Positions 9,045 through 18,952 are shown, numbered from the stretch's first letter. The stretch is 46,559 bases of DNA from an uncultured Ruminococcus sp. (GCA_902789345.1 CADANT010000013.1:1-46559), one strand, 5' to 3'. Translations and numbers: made by a program. Notes: a model not told the origin generated them from the letters alone.

Positions 9045-12000
9045 TTGATAAGAAAATTATCAAAGAAGCTGTTAGCTTCGGTTTTATCCATTTGCACTCT
9101 TATGTCTGTATTTGTGTTAGGTATTCCTACAGCTTACGCACAGGAATATTCAAATACGTCATCCGCTGTAAGTTATGTTTCTGAGCTTAAGGTAGTAAAT
9201 TCAGACAGTGCAAGTAATGCAAAAAGCTCCCTTAATGGCTACACCATAATAGACCATAATTTTGATGTATCCGGAAAAAAAGCTATATACATTGGGTATA
9301 AAACCACAACTAATGTTGAGCAGGCAATTACAGGAATTGTATTTTCGGACAGTTCTTCACAGAGTAAAATAACCTACGGTGGCAGAGAATACTCACTTTT
9401 AGAGGAAGAGAATATTGTATTTGACAGTAGCGGCAAGAGCAAAAGTCTGTACCTGTACTACACAAAGGCAAAGGACCCTCACAATACCACAGAATACCTT
9501 ACAGCCCTTGACGCTGTAGGTACAAAAAATTCTGCTATGCAGGGTAAGGACTACAAAACAGTAGTTAATGCAAGTACAAATATGCCGCAAAATGTTGGCG
9601 AGGCTAAGGATGGCAACAAGCTGCCGTATATATACTTGGCATACCAAAGTGTGCCGGATTTAGGCTCGGAATATCAAAAGCTTGGTAATGATGAGCTGGA
9701 GCAGAGTGTTAAAGCTATAAACGGCATAAATTATTATAATTTTGACGCTGATGTTTCAAAAAATGATTTTCTTATTCGTGCTTTGTCAGAAAAACAAGAC
9801 GGCAGTAACATAAGCTCAGTGGAAAGCTGGGCACAGCTGCTTTACTCTATGATGAGTATGAAGGGTGAGGGCAGCGGCTATCAGAACAGAATAGATTCAT
9901 CCTTTAAAACTATTTTCGGCGACGGACAGTACACCGACCTTGTTTCTGCACTGACAAGCGGAGCGGGTACAGAAAATTCTAAGTACGACCGCGGATTGTT
10001 TATTCAGTCAACAGGTCTAAAGCAAACCTCGAGCATCTCAAAGGTTCGTGACGCTATGCTGCAGCTTCACACCGGTTTGGTAGACTGGGACGCAAACAGT
10101 CACGACTGCAACGATGTAAACGAATTGGGTAAATATCTTGTTAAGCAGGATTTCTTTAATAATGTTACATCGTCCTCTGATGTTGTTTATTCACTGTGCA
10201 GAGTTGCAGACGATAAGGCAAAAACAGGTCACGACAAATCGGTATCCGTAATCGGTTTGGTGTTCTATAACTTTAAATTGGTTCCAATTATAGAGGACGG
10301 CAGTAATCCGGGAAACGATACGCTGAACTACAGTGATGTATACAGGAATGTCAATGAAGAAAAATCCAGTGTAAAAATTGATAAGAATGACACTGCCTCT
10401 ACTGTATCATCAAGCAAGAGCTTTGCCAATTCTATGTCGTCCTCCACAACCAATTCACATTCCGACACCTTCGGCCAGACATATACTATTTCAGAAGAAT
10501 TAAGCTTTAGTGCCGGCTTTGCAAATAAGGAGTCGCCTCTGAGTGTAAATATGGGTATAAAATTAAGTGCGTCTCAAGCCTTTAATTTTTCCTCAACAGA
10601 CACAGTTACAGAGACTATTACGCAAACAGAAACCAATACAGACGGTTTGTCATATTCGGTTCCGCCTTATAGCATTGCGGCATTAAACTGTACATCGTCA
10701 AAGGAAAGCCGAGAGCAAAAGTACGACTGTCCGGTTGCATTAACTTATGATGTAGCTTTTGTAGGCAGCGGCTGTGAGCTGGGTGCAACAAATCTTTTTG
10801 AAACAACATTTGCATATATATCAAATTACTATGCACAGTTTGGCGGCAACGGTGTTTCAGCAGTTGACACATTAAATAATATATACAAAACTAACGGTGA
10901 AAAAACAGATAACTTTAAGGTTAGCTGTACAGGACAAAATGAGTTTAACAAGTATTCAACACAGGAATGGAGCAGTATCCTTAATAAAGACATTAACAGT
11001 AAAGAGTTTCCGTCTACCGGAGCTAAAACAAGCGACTTTATTACAAGCTGCCAGCCAATGTCTTTCCTAGGCGGTAATTTTAATTCTGATGTTTCAGCTG
11101 TTTCTTATACTTTTGATAAATTCTATGCTCTTTATCCTATAGATAAAATAAAGGTGTTTAAGACAGATGTTGCAAGTACTTCTCAAACATTGGTACAGCA
11201 TATTGATATTGACAGCAGAGAAAGTATTCGACTACAGGATTACTACAATACCATTTCAGCCTATGATGAGCACAACAGTCCATGGACAAACTGGGATGCC
11301 ACACAGGGCTACTGGGCTTTGGTAAGTGATGATCCGGACACAGGGCAGGAGATAATTACAAAAATCACCGAAGAGCCTGTTACAGACGGCATTGTTAAAG
11401 CATACAAGGACTCTAAAACCGGATTAATATACATAACACCGGTAACAAAGGGCAAGTCATATATTCGTTATGTGATTAACGAAAATGTGTTCCAGTATTA
11501 TCCTAATGTTCCGGGTGATGCAACTGAGTTTAGCACATTGAACCTAAAATATACTACAAACGATGACATAAATGCAAAGGGCACTATTGAGATTAATACA
11601 GAAAAAGTGGCAAATCTTGAGCCTGACGCATTTAGTTCTGACAAAGACGGCAACTTGATTATTAAAACCTATGATGATTTAGTAAAGCTGTCACAACTTG
11701 TAAGAGAGGACTATGAGCTGTATGGTTCTCAAAACTATATTTTGACAAAAAATATTGTAGCTCCACAGGATTCTAAGTGGACACAGGGTATAGGCTCTGT
11801 TGCAGAGAACAAACCGTTTAACGGAACATTTAACGGCAACGGCTATATTATTTCAGGATTGAATGTTGATTCGTCAGAATACGGTGGATTGTTTGAGGAA
11901 ATCGGCAAGCAGGGTATAGTAAAGGATTTAATTCTAATTGACTGTGACTATAATAAATCCTCAGAAACAGCAGGTGCTGTTGCCGCAGTAAACAACGGTA

Positions 12001-13220
12001 CCATTGACCATTGTATAAGCGGTATGAATTTAACCTCCGGTTCAATATTTGTAGATGTTAACGGAGACGGTGTGGCAGAAAAAATAAATTCTACACAGCT
12101 TAATTCTAACATTAAGGGAGGCTTAAGCGGTGGAATAGCCGCAGTAAATTCCGGAAATATTATAGGCTGCAGAAGTGCCGGTATAGTTACAGGCACACAA
12201 GCAGGCGGAGGAATAGTCGGCGAGAACACCGGTTTGATTTACGGCTGTGCAAACACCGGCAGTATAGGCGACTCTCATTCTAATGTAAGCGGTGGCCTTG
12301 TGGGTAAAAACGCAGGAGAAATAAAATCATCCTACAATTCAGGCAAGGTAAACGCCACATCGGAAAATAACAAAGGCTCTGTTGCAGGTCTTAACGGTTA
12401 TGGCAGTGCGTCCAATGTAGTTGTTGAAAATGTTTTCTATACCACTGCAAACGGTTTAATTCCTATAGGAAAGTCATCAAAATCACAGCTAAACAGCACT
12501 AACCTAAGCAAGAGCAAAACAGATATGCACAGTGATGAATTTGTTGACCAGCTAAACAGCGTATCAAAGGAACACAATATTAATTGGGTGAGAAATGAAT
12601 CACGCAACAACGGCTATCCTACCATTGAATGCAGCTTTTACGTGCTGAAAACAATAAAAACAAACAGCGGTATTTCTGTTACGGCACAAATGCACCCGGA
12701 GCTTGCAGTAGAATACAAGCCTTGTGAAAGTGAAACAATTAATAAATTTACCGAATATACAAACGGAGAGAAAATAGTTTCTGCATACAGACCACTGCTT
12801 ACAGACAGCAGCGGTAATGAAATGGTTACCGAATTGTGGATGCAGGGCAGCTCAACAATAAGCGTTCCTGTTTCAGACGGTAATAAGCGTTTGGTTGTTA
12901 TTGATTCTGAAGGTAATGTTTCTGACTGTGACTACACATATAAAGACGGCTGTGCAGTATTTACAGTGGACGAACCGGTAAGCTTTGCCTTTACAGAGGC
13001 TAAAAACAATTCTCCAAAGGATGACACTAACCAAAATAATCAAAACAAGACCGCAGGAAAAAATACAAATGCAGTTACAAACAGCGGAAATGTTGTTGCA
13101 GTAAACAGCGGCTCTGCCGTACAGACAGGTAATGCGCTTCCTATTGCAGCAGTTATGCTTGTAGTTGTGTGTGCTTTTGTAGTTTGCTTCCTTGTAAAGG
13201 GGAAAAGGTCAAATGAATAA
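9045..13220 (+). CDS. Anchored secreted protein with pore-former-like segment and GLUG repeats
   Basis: 1391 residues starting at TTG 9045, with AAGGAG 9 nt upstream. A signal peptide ends at AYA (residue 32). Residues about 441-575 are rich in alternating Ser/Thr and end SYSVPPYS; this resembles the beta-hairpin region of aerolysin/ETX-MTX2 pore formers, an inference from texture and not a firm match. Residues about 970-1130 hold several GLUG-type repeats (AVNNGTI, GGGIVGENTGLIYGCANTG, GGLVGKNAGEI), a beta-helix surface motif. The C-terminus has VQTG (1359-1362), a hydrophobic helix and KGKRSNE, a sortase-like cell-wall anchor common in Clostridia. It overlaps the next gene by 8 bases. Likely a surface effector or adhesin; the pore-forming idea needs structural testing. 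Confidence 0.75.
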   Translation: MIRKLSKKLLASVLSICTLMSVFVLGIPTAYAQEYSNTSSAVSYVSELKVVNSDSASNAKSSLNGYTIIDHNFDVSGKKAIYIGYKTTTNVEQAITGIVFSDSSSQSKITYGGREYSLLEEENIVFDSSGKSKSLYLYYTKAKDPHNTTEYLTALDAVGTKNSAMQGKDYKTVVNASTNMPQNVGEAKDGNKLPYIYLAYQSVPDLGSEYQKLGNDELEQSVKAINGINYYNFDADVSKNDFLIRALSEKQDGSNISSVESWAQLLYSMMSMKGEGSGYQNRIDSSFKTIFGDGQYTDLVSALTSGAGTENSKYDRGLFIQSTGLKQTSSISKVRDAMLQLHTGLVDWDANSHDCNDVNELGKYLVKQDFFNNVTSSSDVVYSLCRVADDKAKTGHDKSVSVIGLVFYNFKLVPIIEDGSNPGNDTLNYSDVYRNVNEEKSSVKIDKNDTASTVSSSKSFANSMSSSTTNSHSDTFGQTYTISEELSFSAGFANKESPLSVNMGIKLSASQAFNFSSTDTVTETITQTETNTDGLSYSVPPYSIAALNCTSSKESREQKYDCPVALTYDVAFVGSGCELGATNLFETTFAYISNYYAQFGGNGVSAVDTLNNIYKTNGEKTDNFKVSCTGQNEFNKYSTQEWSSILNKDINSKEFPSTGAKTSDFITSCQPMSFLGGNFNSDVSAVSYTFDKFYALYPIDKIKVFKTDVASTSQTLVQHIDIDSRESIRLQDYYNTISAYDEHNSPWTNWDATQGYWALVSDDPDTGQEIITKITEEPVTDGIVKAYKDSKTGLIYITPVTKGKSYIRYVINENVFQYYPNVPGDATEFSTLNLKYTTNDDINAKGTIEINTEKVANLEPDAFSSDKDGNLIIKTYDDLVKLSQLVREDYELYGSQNYILTKNIVAPQDSKWTQGIGSVAENKPFNGTFNGNGYIISGLNVDSSEYGGLFEEIGKQGIVKDLILIDCDYNKSSETAGAVAAVNNGTIDHCISGMNLTSGSIFVDVNGDGVAEKINSTQLNSNIKGGLSGGIAAVNSGNIIGCRSAGIVTGTQAGGGIVGENTGLIYGCANTGSIGDSHSNVSGGLVGKNAGEIKSSYNSGKVNATSENNKGSVAGLNGYGSASNVVVENVFYTTANGLIPIGKSSKSQLNSTNLSKSKTDMHSDEFVDQLNSVSKEHNINWVRNESRNNGYPTIECSFYVLKTIKTNSGISVTAQMHPELAVEYKPCESETINKFTEYTNGEKIVSAYRPLLTDSSGNEMVTELWMQGSSTISVPVSDGNKRLVVIDSEGNVSDCDYTYKDGCAVFTVDEPVSFAFTEAKNNSPKDDTNQNNQNKTAGKNTNAVTNSGNVVAVNSGSAVQTGNALPIAAVMLVVVCAFVVCFLVKGKRSNE

Positions 13221-13713
13221 GGAAAGAAAAAGTAAAAAAATTATAATTATCGTAGTGGTTGCCGCTATAGCTGTTTTTGCTGCAGCCGGAATCTATGTTT
13301 ATTATAACTTTTACAGTCAGCCTACAGAGGCATCTCAGGGCGTGGCAGGAAAGATTTTGCGGGACTGGGACACAGGTGCTACAGAACCCGGCACAGCAAA
13401 AAGCTCAGGAACGCAAATTCCGGGCTACAGTACTGCTGAAATGAAAGCAGGCGATACCGTACTGCATTTAAGCGTAGGTAATCCTAAAACCAACGAATGC
13501 GGTTTTTATGCTACTGTAAAATTATCAGACGGAACAGAGCTTTATAAATCCCAACTGCTTGAGCCGGGCAGTGGCCTTACAGATATTCCACTGTCAAAAA
13601 CTCTTGAAAAGGGCGAATATAAAGCAATGGTTTTGTATGAGTGTGTCACTCTTGACGATGACCACAAGCCTTTAAATTCAGCTGAATCGGAATTTACGCT
13701 TATTGTCAAGTAG
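13213..13713 (+). CDS. Type II membrane protein with extracytoplasmic beta domain
   Basis: 166 residues: a basic start (NKERKSKK), one membrane helix at residues about 10-32, a low-complexity linker and a compact C-terminal domain (about 75-166) with alternating beta-type sequence, including VKLSDGTELYKSQLLEPG and LEKGEYKAMVLYECV. Similar small proteins occur in Firmicute surface-protein loci, but I know no defined function. The last domain looks immunoglobulin-like and could chaperone or display the neighbouring secreted proteins. ATG 13213 overlaps the end of the large anchored gene, indicating co-translation. Confidence 0.7.
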   Translation: MNKERKSKKIIIIVVVAAIAVFAAAGIYVYYNFYSQPTEASQGVAGKILRDWDTGATEPGTAKSSGTQIPGYSTAEMKAGDTVLHLSVGNPKTNECGFYATVKLSDGTELYKSQLLEPGSGLTDIPLSKTLEKGEYKAMVLYECVTLDDDHKPLNSAESEFTLIVK

Positions 13714-13784
13714 GCAAATATTAAATTCCGTTGATAATTAAAATTGCTTATGGCATCGGGAGTTGCACTTTCTGCGCACTTATA

Positions 13785-13834
13785 ACCTGTGTATGTAAAA
13801 TATGTATTTAAGTTTGCAAAAGGCATACACAGGT
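13785..13834 (+). repeat. Inverted repeat upstream of the pilin-like gene
   Basis: ACCTGTGTATG (13785-13795) and CATACACAGGT (13824-13834) are perfect 11-bp arms around a 28-nt loop. The flanking TATA/ATA bases extend the stem with one bulge. There is no U tract. It may be an mRNA stability or regulatory hairpin separating expression of the gene at 13911 from the upstream pair. Confidence 0.55.
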
Positions 13835-13910
13835 ATAGGTGATACCGCTTTTAGTAGGTGTTTATTATTACACATTGTAAAATAAAATATATTTGAAAGG
13901 AATTTTTCTT

Positions 13911-14510
13911 ATGAAAACAAAAAGTATTTTAGCATTGGCACTGGCTCTTTCACTGTCTGCCGCAGCTGTGGTATCTGCTTCGGCAGCTACCCTTACAAAC
14001 ACATCTCCTGACGGTTCTGCAGAGGTAACTGCAAGGATTGAGGGAGCAGGTCCGGGAGAGGTAAGCTATATTATCACTATTCCGGATAAGGTTGATTTTG
14101 GCGTTCTGACTCAGCCGTCAGACACAACAAGCGATCATTTTAAGGATGTAAGCTATACTGTAACAGCAACAGAAATTAACAATCTGCCGGAAAATAACTG
14201 GGTTTCAGTACGAGTTAAGGACGAAAATGCGGACTTGGAAAACGACCAGTTCTATATCACACAGACAACATCTCCAAACACAAAGCTTACATATGATGTA
14301 TATGAAGGCTTGCCGGACGAGGGACAGGCCGTAAACACAGGTGATATGAGTGAAAACGGCTATCTGCTTACAGCCTTTAACACAACAGGACAAAAGATTG
14401 ACGGTACTCTTCGTCTAAATCAAAATCAGATATACGGTAAGTCTTTAGACGAAATAGCAGGCGATTACAGCGGACATATGGTATTCCACAGCTCAATAAT
14501 TACAGTATAA
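13911..14510 (+). CDS. Secreted pilin-like beta-sandwich protein
   Basis: 199 residues from ATG 13911 with GAAAGG about 10 nt upstream. A clear signal peptide (MKTKSILALALALSLSAAAV) is cut near VSASA (residues about 22-26). The mature part is all-beta in pattern: VSYIITIPDKVDFGVL near residue 45 and a terminal GDYSGHMVFHSSI strand resembling the last strand of WxL and pilin-type domains. It lacks a sortase motif or membrane anchor, so it is either released or held by partners such as the membrane protein encoded at 13213 or the anchored peptide at 14530. Family not recognised with certainty; a secreted structural or binding subunit is the best description. Confidence 0.7.
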   Translation: MKTKSILALALALSLSAAAVVSASAATLTNTSPDGSAEVTARIEGAGPGEVSYIITIPDKVDFGVLTQPSDTTSDHFKDVSYTVTATEINNLPENNWVSVRVKDENADLENDQFYITQTTSPNTKLTYDVYEGLPDEGQAVNTGDMSENGYLLTAFNTTGQKIDGTLRLNQNQIYGKSLDEIAGDYSGHMVFHSSIITV

Positions 14511-14529
14511 TTTATAAAGCTGTTTATTT

Positions 14530-14838
14530 ATGAAAAAACATAGTTTTTTAAAAGTGTTTTTTATTCTTATTGTGGCTGCGTGCCTTTTTACCGCTGTATA
14601 TTCTGCAGAGGCTGTTGACAACAGGTGTCTGGGCGATACTGAGGTAGTTGCGCATATTGATACACAGCCTGCTACTGACAGTCAAGTAAGCAGTCCGGAT
14701 GAGAGCAACTCGGATTCCTCCGACGGAGCTTTAATCCTTACAGGACAACAGTCGGTGCTAATATTTGTAGCTGTTTCAGCGTCTGTTGCAGCTATAGCAG
14801 TTATAGCTTTTGTGTTTAAAAGAAAAAGCCGTGTTTAA
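14530..14838 (+). CDS. Short secreted protein with sortase-like tail
   Basis: 102 residues: signal peptide (residues about 1-27), a Ser/Asp/Thr-rich linker of only about 40 residues, then ILTGQQ (about 69-74), a hydrophobic helix and KRKSRV. The layout is a cell-wall anchor with almost no passenger domain. LTG lacks the preceding Pro of LPxTG, so it may use a variant sortase or remain a membrane protein. It starts 19 nt after the pilin-like gene and ends just before a strong terminator, so it is probably a base or tether for that protein. Confidence 0.65.
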   Translation: MKKHSFLKVFFILIVAACLFTAVYSAEAVDNRCLGDTEVVAHIDTQPATDSQVSSPDESNSDSSDGALILTGQQSVLIFVAVSASVAAIAVIAFVFKRKSRV

Positions 14839-14864
14839 AAATTTAATCTGTTAATACAACGGTT

Positions 14865-14908
14865 AAACCCGACCTTACATAGTAGTGTGTAAGGTCGGGT
14901 TTTGTTTT
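14865..14908 (+). terminator. Strong Rho-independent terminator
   Basis: Perfect 15-bp stem AAACCCGACCTTACA (14865-14879) / TGTAAGGTCGGGTTT (14888-14902), 8-nt loop, then TGTTTT. It ends the surface-protein locus. Confidence 0.9.
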
Positions 14909-15015
14909 AGCTGTTATAATTCACAATAACTGTACAACCGAATTTATTGCGAAAAATATAATTAAAATTATTTTGATTATTTAAGGATTATTTAATAATT
15001 TCTTTGATATACTCT

Positions 15016-15040
15016 ATTTGCAAGGTTAACAATTGCAAAT
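15016..15040 (+). promoter_or_regulatory. Palindrome upstream of the ABC/two-component operon
   Basis: ATTTGCAA and TTGCAAAT (8-bp arms, 9-nt spacer) lie about 110 nt before the permease gene. The size fits a dimeric regulator site; the response regulator encoded at 18284 is a candidate. A TACAAT -10-like box lies about 30 nt before the start, without a good -35. The 14839-15148 gap otherwise holds the terminator above and AT-rich sequence. Confidence 0.5.
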
Positions 15041-15148
15041 TATTTACATGTAAGTAGGGAGCAGGAAGTATGGAAGTAATAAGTCAATATAAGTATCACA
15101 AATATGACTTCTGTGCTACAATAGAGATATACCAAAAGGAGATTGCAT

Positions 15149-17497
15149 ATGTTTTTTGACATCTTGAAACATGATATAAAGCGTAAAAAAACAATGAATA
15201 TAATTGTACTTTTATTTGTTATTTTAGCGGTAACCTTTATTTCCTCCAGCGTTAATAATCTGCTTGCCATTACAAATTCACTTGAAAATTTCTTTGATAA
15301 GTCCGGTGTAGGCGATTTTATTACCTTTGAGATAGGAAATAGTACGCCAAGTGCAAAAGAGGTTGCAAAAAATACAGACGGAGTAACAGAAATTAAGACA
15401 GAGGATTGTATTTTTGTTACAAAATGTGAATTCGGGCAGGAGGAAATCAAGAATTCGATAATAATTGACAGCTTAAAAAACAGTATTCAGACTTTTTTTG
15501 ACCAAAATAATATGGAAATTTCCCAAGTAAATGACGGGGAAATTTATGTACCGCAAACGATTCTTGATGATAAAAAGGCTGACATAGGCGACAGTATTAC
15601 TCTTACTGTCAACGACATCAGCAAAACTTTTACTGTAAAAGGCGTATTAAAGGATGCTATACTGGGTTCAAGATTTGTGGGTGTTAAGCGACTTTTGGTG
15701 TCTGACAGTGACTATCAATCTTTTGAAAAAACAGATAAAGCCAACTTACAAAAAATGGAAATTAACTTTATTAAAACAAACAATTCACCTGCTTTGAAAA
15801 AGAATTTGGTAGTATGCGATTCCATTCTAAACGCAGACGACCGTAGCTTGTTTTATTATACATATGTTATGGAAATGATTGTTGCCGGAGTTCTGTTAGT
15901 AGTTAGCGTATGTTTAATTGTTATTTCACTTGTTATTCTTTCCTTTACGGTTAGCTTTACGCTTAGTGAGGAATTCCGGCAAATCGGCATTATGCAGGCG
16001 ATTGGCATTCCCGACAGAAAAATACGCTTTATATATATGGTTAAATATCTTGCAATTTCTGTAGTAGGTGCGGTTGTAGGCTTAATTTTATCATTCCCGT
16101 TTGGAAATATGCTGCTTTTGCGGGTATCAGGCAGTATAGTTATGACCTACAGTAACGGAGCTTTGCTGGGTGTTTTATGTGCGTTTGTTGTTGTAGCTGC
16201 AATACTTTTATTCTGTTGGGTAAGCACACGCAGGGTAAAGAAATTTACGCCTGTAGATGCAATTCGCAATGGCTCAACAGGAGAAAATTACAAGAAAAAA
16301 AGAATTATTCATTTTAATGCAAAGCCGGTACGACCTGTATTGTTTATGGCGGTTAATGATGTTTTAAGTGGAATAAAGCACTTTTTGATTATGTTGCTAA
16401 CTTTTTTTGTGGGTATTTCTATGATAATGGTCTGCTTAAATGTGTCCTCCACATTACAAAGCGAAAAGCTGTTGGGTTGGATTAACATGAGAGAGTGTGA
16501 CGCTGCCATTGCAACAACATCGAGTAGTAATTATATGGTTCCAAACGGCAGAGAGAAACTTAAACAAGAAATAGAAGAACTGGAAAGCGTTTTGGAAGAA
16601 AAGGGCTGGAAGGCAGATTGTTTTACTGAGGTGGCTACAAATGTGATTTTGACAAAAGGAGACACAAAGGTTAAAACTACAGGAATAGAGGGAATTAACA
16701 CAGATACAGACCGGTATGCCTACATTGAGGGTACTGCACCGCAAAATAAAAATGAAATTGCCATAACTCGCACAACGGCGGAAAAGCTGAATGTGAATAT
16801 TGGTGACACCGTTACATTACAAATAAATGACGAAGAAAAGGACTGTATGATTACTGCTATATACCAAACAATGATGTTTATGGGGGATAGTATCAGGCTG
16901 TATCCAAATCAGTCATATGGCTTTGAAAAACTTGTGGGATTGTTTGGTATCCAAATTGATTTTTCGGATAACCCGTCAGATTCTGAAATTGAAAGGCGTA
17001 TTCAGGCGTTGGAGGACATTTATCCTGATGACAAAATTATGACTGCGGCGGAGTATGCGGATGATTGTGTTGAAGGAACCGGCGATGTGGTGCAGGGCGT
17101 TTCCAATATGATTTTGTTGGTGGTTATTTTAATTGACATTTTGGTAGCAGTGTTAATGGAAAAGTCATTCTTAACGAAAGAGCGTGGAGAAATTGCTATG
17201 CTTAAGGCAATAGGTTTTAAAAATAGTTCAATCATGGTGTGGCAGGCCCTTAGAATAGGAATTATTATGCTGCTTGCAGTGTTGCTCTCAATTATATTTG
17301 CAAATCCTATTGGACAACTGACTACAAGCGGAATTTTCAAAATGATGGGTGCAGAGAATATTATATTTGATACTGACATCTTAAAAACATATGTTATTTA
17401 CCCGATTATTGTTTTTACAGCAACAGTATTTAGTGTATTTATATCTGCACTAAGCATTCGCAATATTAGCTCAAACGAAATTAATAGTATAGAATAA
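15149..17497 (+). CDS. FtsX-family ABC transporter permease
   Basis: 782 residues from ATG 15149; AGGAG ends 7 nt upstream, whereas the TTG 6 nt earlier would be too close to it. Two FtsX-type halves are seen: an N-terminal helix, an extracytoplasmic domain (about 45-230), three helices (about 235-375), a second helix near 400 and extracytoplasmic domain (about 420-630), then three more helices to the end. EEFRQIGIMQAIGI and KERGEIAMLKAIGF are the coupling-helix signatures of this superfamily. Such permeases act in antimicrobial-peptide sensing/resistance, lipoprotein release or macrolide-type export. The following ATPase and two-component genes favour a peptide-sensing or resistance module, though the topology (two similar halves) is that of the large SalY/YtrF-like class and not proven BceB. 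Confidence 0.85.
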   Translation: MFFDILKHDIKRKKTMNIIVLLFVILAVTFISSSVNNLLAITNSLENFFDKSGVGDFITFEIGNSTPSAKEVAKNTDGVTEIKTEDCIFVTKCEFGQEEIKNSIIIDSLKNSIQTFFDQNNMEISQVNDGEIYVPQTILDDKKADIGDSITLTVNDISKTFTVKGVLKDAILGSRFVGVKRLLVSDSDYQSFEKTDKANLQKMEINFIKTNNSPALKKNLVVCDSILNADDRSLFYYTYVMEMIVAGVLLVVSVCLIVISLVILSFTVSFTLSEEFRQIGIMQAIGIPDRKIRFIYMVKYLAISVVGAVVGLILSFPFGNMLLLRVSGSIVMTYSNGALLGVLCAFVVVAAILLFCWVSTRRVKKFTPVDAIRNGSTGENYKKKRIIHFNAKPVRPVLFMAVNDVLSGIKHFLIMLLTFFVGISMIMVCLNVSSTLQSEKLLGWINMRECDAAIATTSSSNYMVPNGREKLKQEIEELESVLEEKGWKADCFTEVATNVILTKGDTKVKTTGIEGINTDTDRYAYIEGTAPQNKNEIAITRTTAEKLNVNIGDTVTLQINDEEKDCMITAIYQTMMFMGDSIRLYPNQSYGFEKLVGLFGIQIDFSDNPSDSEIERRIQALEDIYPDDKIMTAAEYADDCVEGTGDVVQGVSNMILLVVILIDILVAVLMEKSFLTKERGEIAMLKAIGFKNSSIMVWQALRIGIIMLLAVLLSIIFANPIGQLTTSGIFKMMGAENIIFDTDILKTYVIYPIIVFTATVFSVFISALSIRNISSNEINSIE

Positions 17498-17507
17498 GGA
17501 GGACAAA

Positions 17508-18260
17508 ATGGCTATTTTAGAGGTAAAGGACCTTTGCAAAACATATATTACAAATAAACGCCAAAATAATGTTCTGCGTAATGTTAATTTTACAGTAGAA
17601 GAAGGAGAAATGGTTGCCATAATGGGCCCCTCGGGCTCGGGTAAAAGTACCTTGCTTTACACTGTTTCGGGTATGGATTCTATGACTGCCGGTCAGGTGA
17701 ACTTTAGAGGTAAAGACATTTCAAAACTTAACGGAAAGAAGCTTGCAGAGCTAAGGCTTAACGAGATGGAATTTATTTTTCAGCAAATGTATATGCTAAG
17801 AAATCTTTCGGTAATTGACAACATTGTATTACCTGCCCGCCAGTCTAAAGCAAATACATTGTCTGCTAAAGAAAAGTTGGAGCGTGCCAAGGAGCTGATG
17901 CGTAAGCTGGGTATTATTGACATAGCTGATAATAATATAAATGAAGTATCAGGCGGTCAGCTTCAAAGGGCGTGTATTTGCCGCAGTATGATAAATTCAC
18001 CAAATATGATTTTTGCCGATGAACCTACCGGCGCCTTAAACCGTGCAAGCTCTAACGAGGTTATGCAGGAGCTTAGCAAAATTAATAAAGAGGGTACCAC
18101 CATTATGCTGGTTACTCATGATACAAAGGTTGCCGCCGAGTGTAACCGTGTTTTGTATATAGTTGACGGCAACATTAATGGGGAGTATACTGTAACTCAA
18201 GGGGATCACAGAAAGCGCCAGCGCGGACTGAATAACTGGCTGCTTGAAATGGGATTTTAG
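17508..18260 (+). CDS. ABC transporter ATP-binding protein (MacB/BceA type)
   Basis: 250 residues. Walker A is GPSGSGKST (about 41-49), the Q-loop is FIFQQMYML, the signature is VSGGQLQRACICRSM (Val replaces the usual Leu before SGGQ) and Walker B is MIFADEPTGALN. The H-loop is VTHD. The closest group is the MacB/LolD/BceA family that powers FtsX-type permeases. It starts 10 nt after the permease stop with GGAGG upstream. The C-terminal 30 residues (DGNINGEYT... to LLEMGF) extend beyond the usual fold by a short helical tail. Confidence 0.93.
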   Translation: MAILEVKDLCKTYITNKRQNNVLRNVNFTVEEGEMVAIMGPSGSGKSTLLYTVSGMDSMTAGQVNFRGKDISKLNGKKLAELRLNEMEFIFQQMYMLRNLSVIDNIVLPARQSKANTLSAKEKLERAKELMRKLGIIDIADNNINEVSGGQLQRACICRSMINSPNMIFADEPTGALNRASSNEVMQELSKINKEGTTIMLVTHDTKVAAECNRVLYIVDGNINGEYTVTQGDHRKRQRGLNNWLLEMGF

Positions 18261-18283
18261 CTTTAGTATGGAGTGTGAGGTTT

Positions 18284-18949
18284 ATGGCAGATATTCTTCT
18301 TGCGGAAGATAATACCGAAATGGCTACATTGCTGTGCGATTTTCTGAAAGCGGAGGGATATTCCGTTGTACATTGTACAGACGGTGAAAGCACTGTATCT
18401 GCTTTTGAAAACAACGGTGCCAGGCTTGTTATTCTTGACATTATGCTTCCAAAGCTTGACGGATTTGGTGTGTGCCGCAAAATTCGGGAAAATTCAAATA
18501 CCCCTATTATAATTGTCAGTGCAAAAACAGAAAAAGACGATAAACTAAACGGCTTAATTCTGGGTGCGGACGATTATATAGAAAAGCCCTACGATATTGA
18601 CATTCTTCTTGCCAAAATAAAGGGCGTCTTTGCCAGGCGCTATCAGACAAGCTTTATCTCCGACGGCTTTATAAAGCTTGATAAAGGAAAGCGCAGGGCG
18701 TTTGTAGGCGAAAAGCAACTTGACCTTACACAAAAGGAGTTTGATTTGCTGCGTCTGTTAGTTGAAAACAGTGGTAAAACACTTGATAAAGACTATATTT
18801 TTAATGAAATTTGGGGTTGGGAAAGCTTTTCAGAACTGCAAACCCTTACAGTACATATTAAATGGCTTCGGCAGAAAATAGAAGACAACCCTAAAAAGCC
18901 TACGCATATTGTAACAGTCTGGGGTGTGGGTTACCGCTACGAGAGGTAA
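18284..18949 (+). CDS. OmpR-family response regulator
   Basis: 221 residues. Receiver domain 1-112 with acidic pocket (AEDN), phospho-acceptor Asp52 (VILDIMLPKLDG), Thr/Ser (IIVSAK) and Lys. Winged-helix domain about 125-221 ends in the typical TVWGVGYRYE. ATG 18284 is chosen over GTG 18275 because GGAG (18270-18273) is correctly spaced only for the ATG. It lies 23 nt after the ATPase gene and 3 nt before the kinase gene. It likely controls this operon in response to the transporter's substrate. Confidence 0.93.
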   Translation: MADILLAEDNTEMATLLCDFLKAEGYSVVHCTDGESTVSAFENNGARLVILDIMLPKLDGFGVCRKIRENSNTPIIIVSAKTEKDDKLNGLILGADDYIEKPYDIDILLAKIKGVFARRYQTSFISDGFIKLDKGKRRAFVGEKQLDLTQKEFDLLRLLVENSGKTLDKDYIFNEIWGWESFSELQTLTVHIKWLRQKIEDNPKKPTHIVTVWGVGYRYER

Positions 18950-18952
18950 ATA

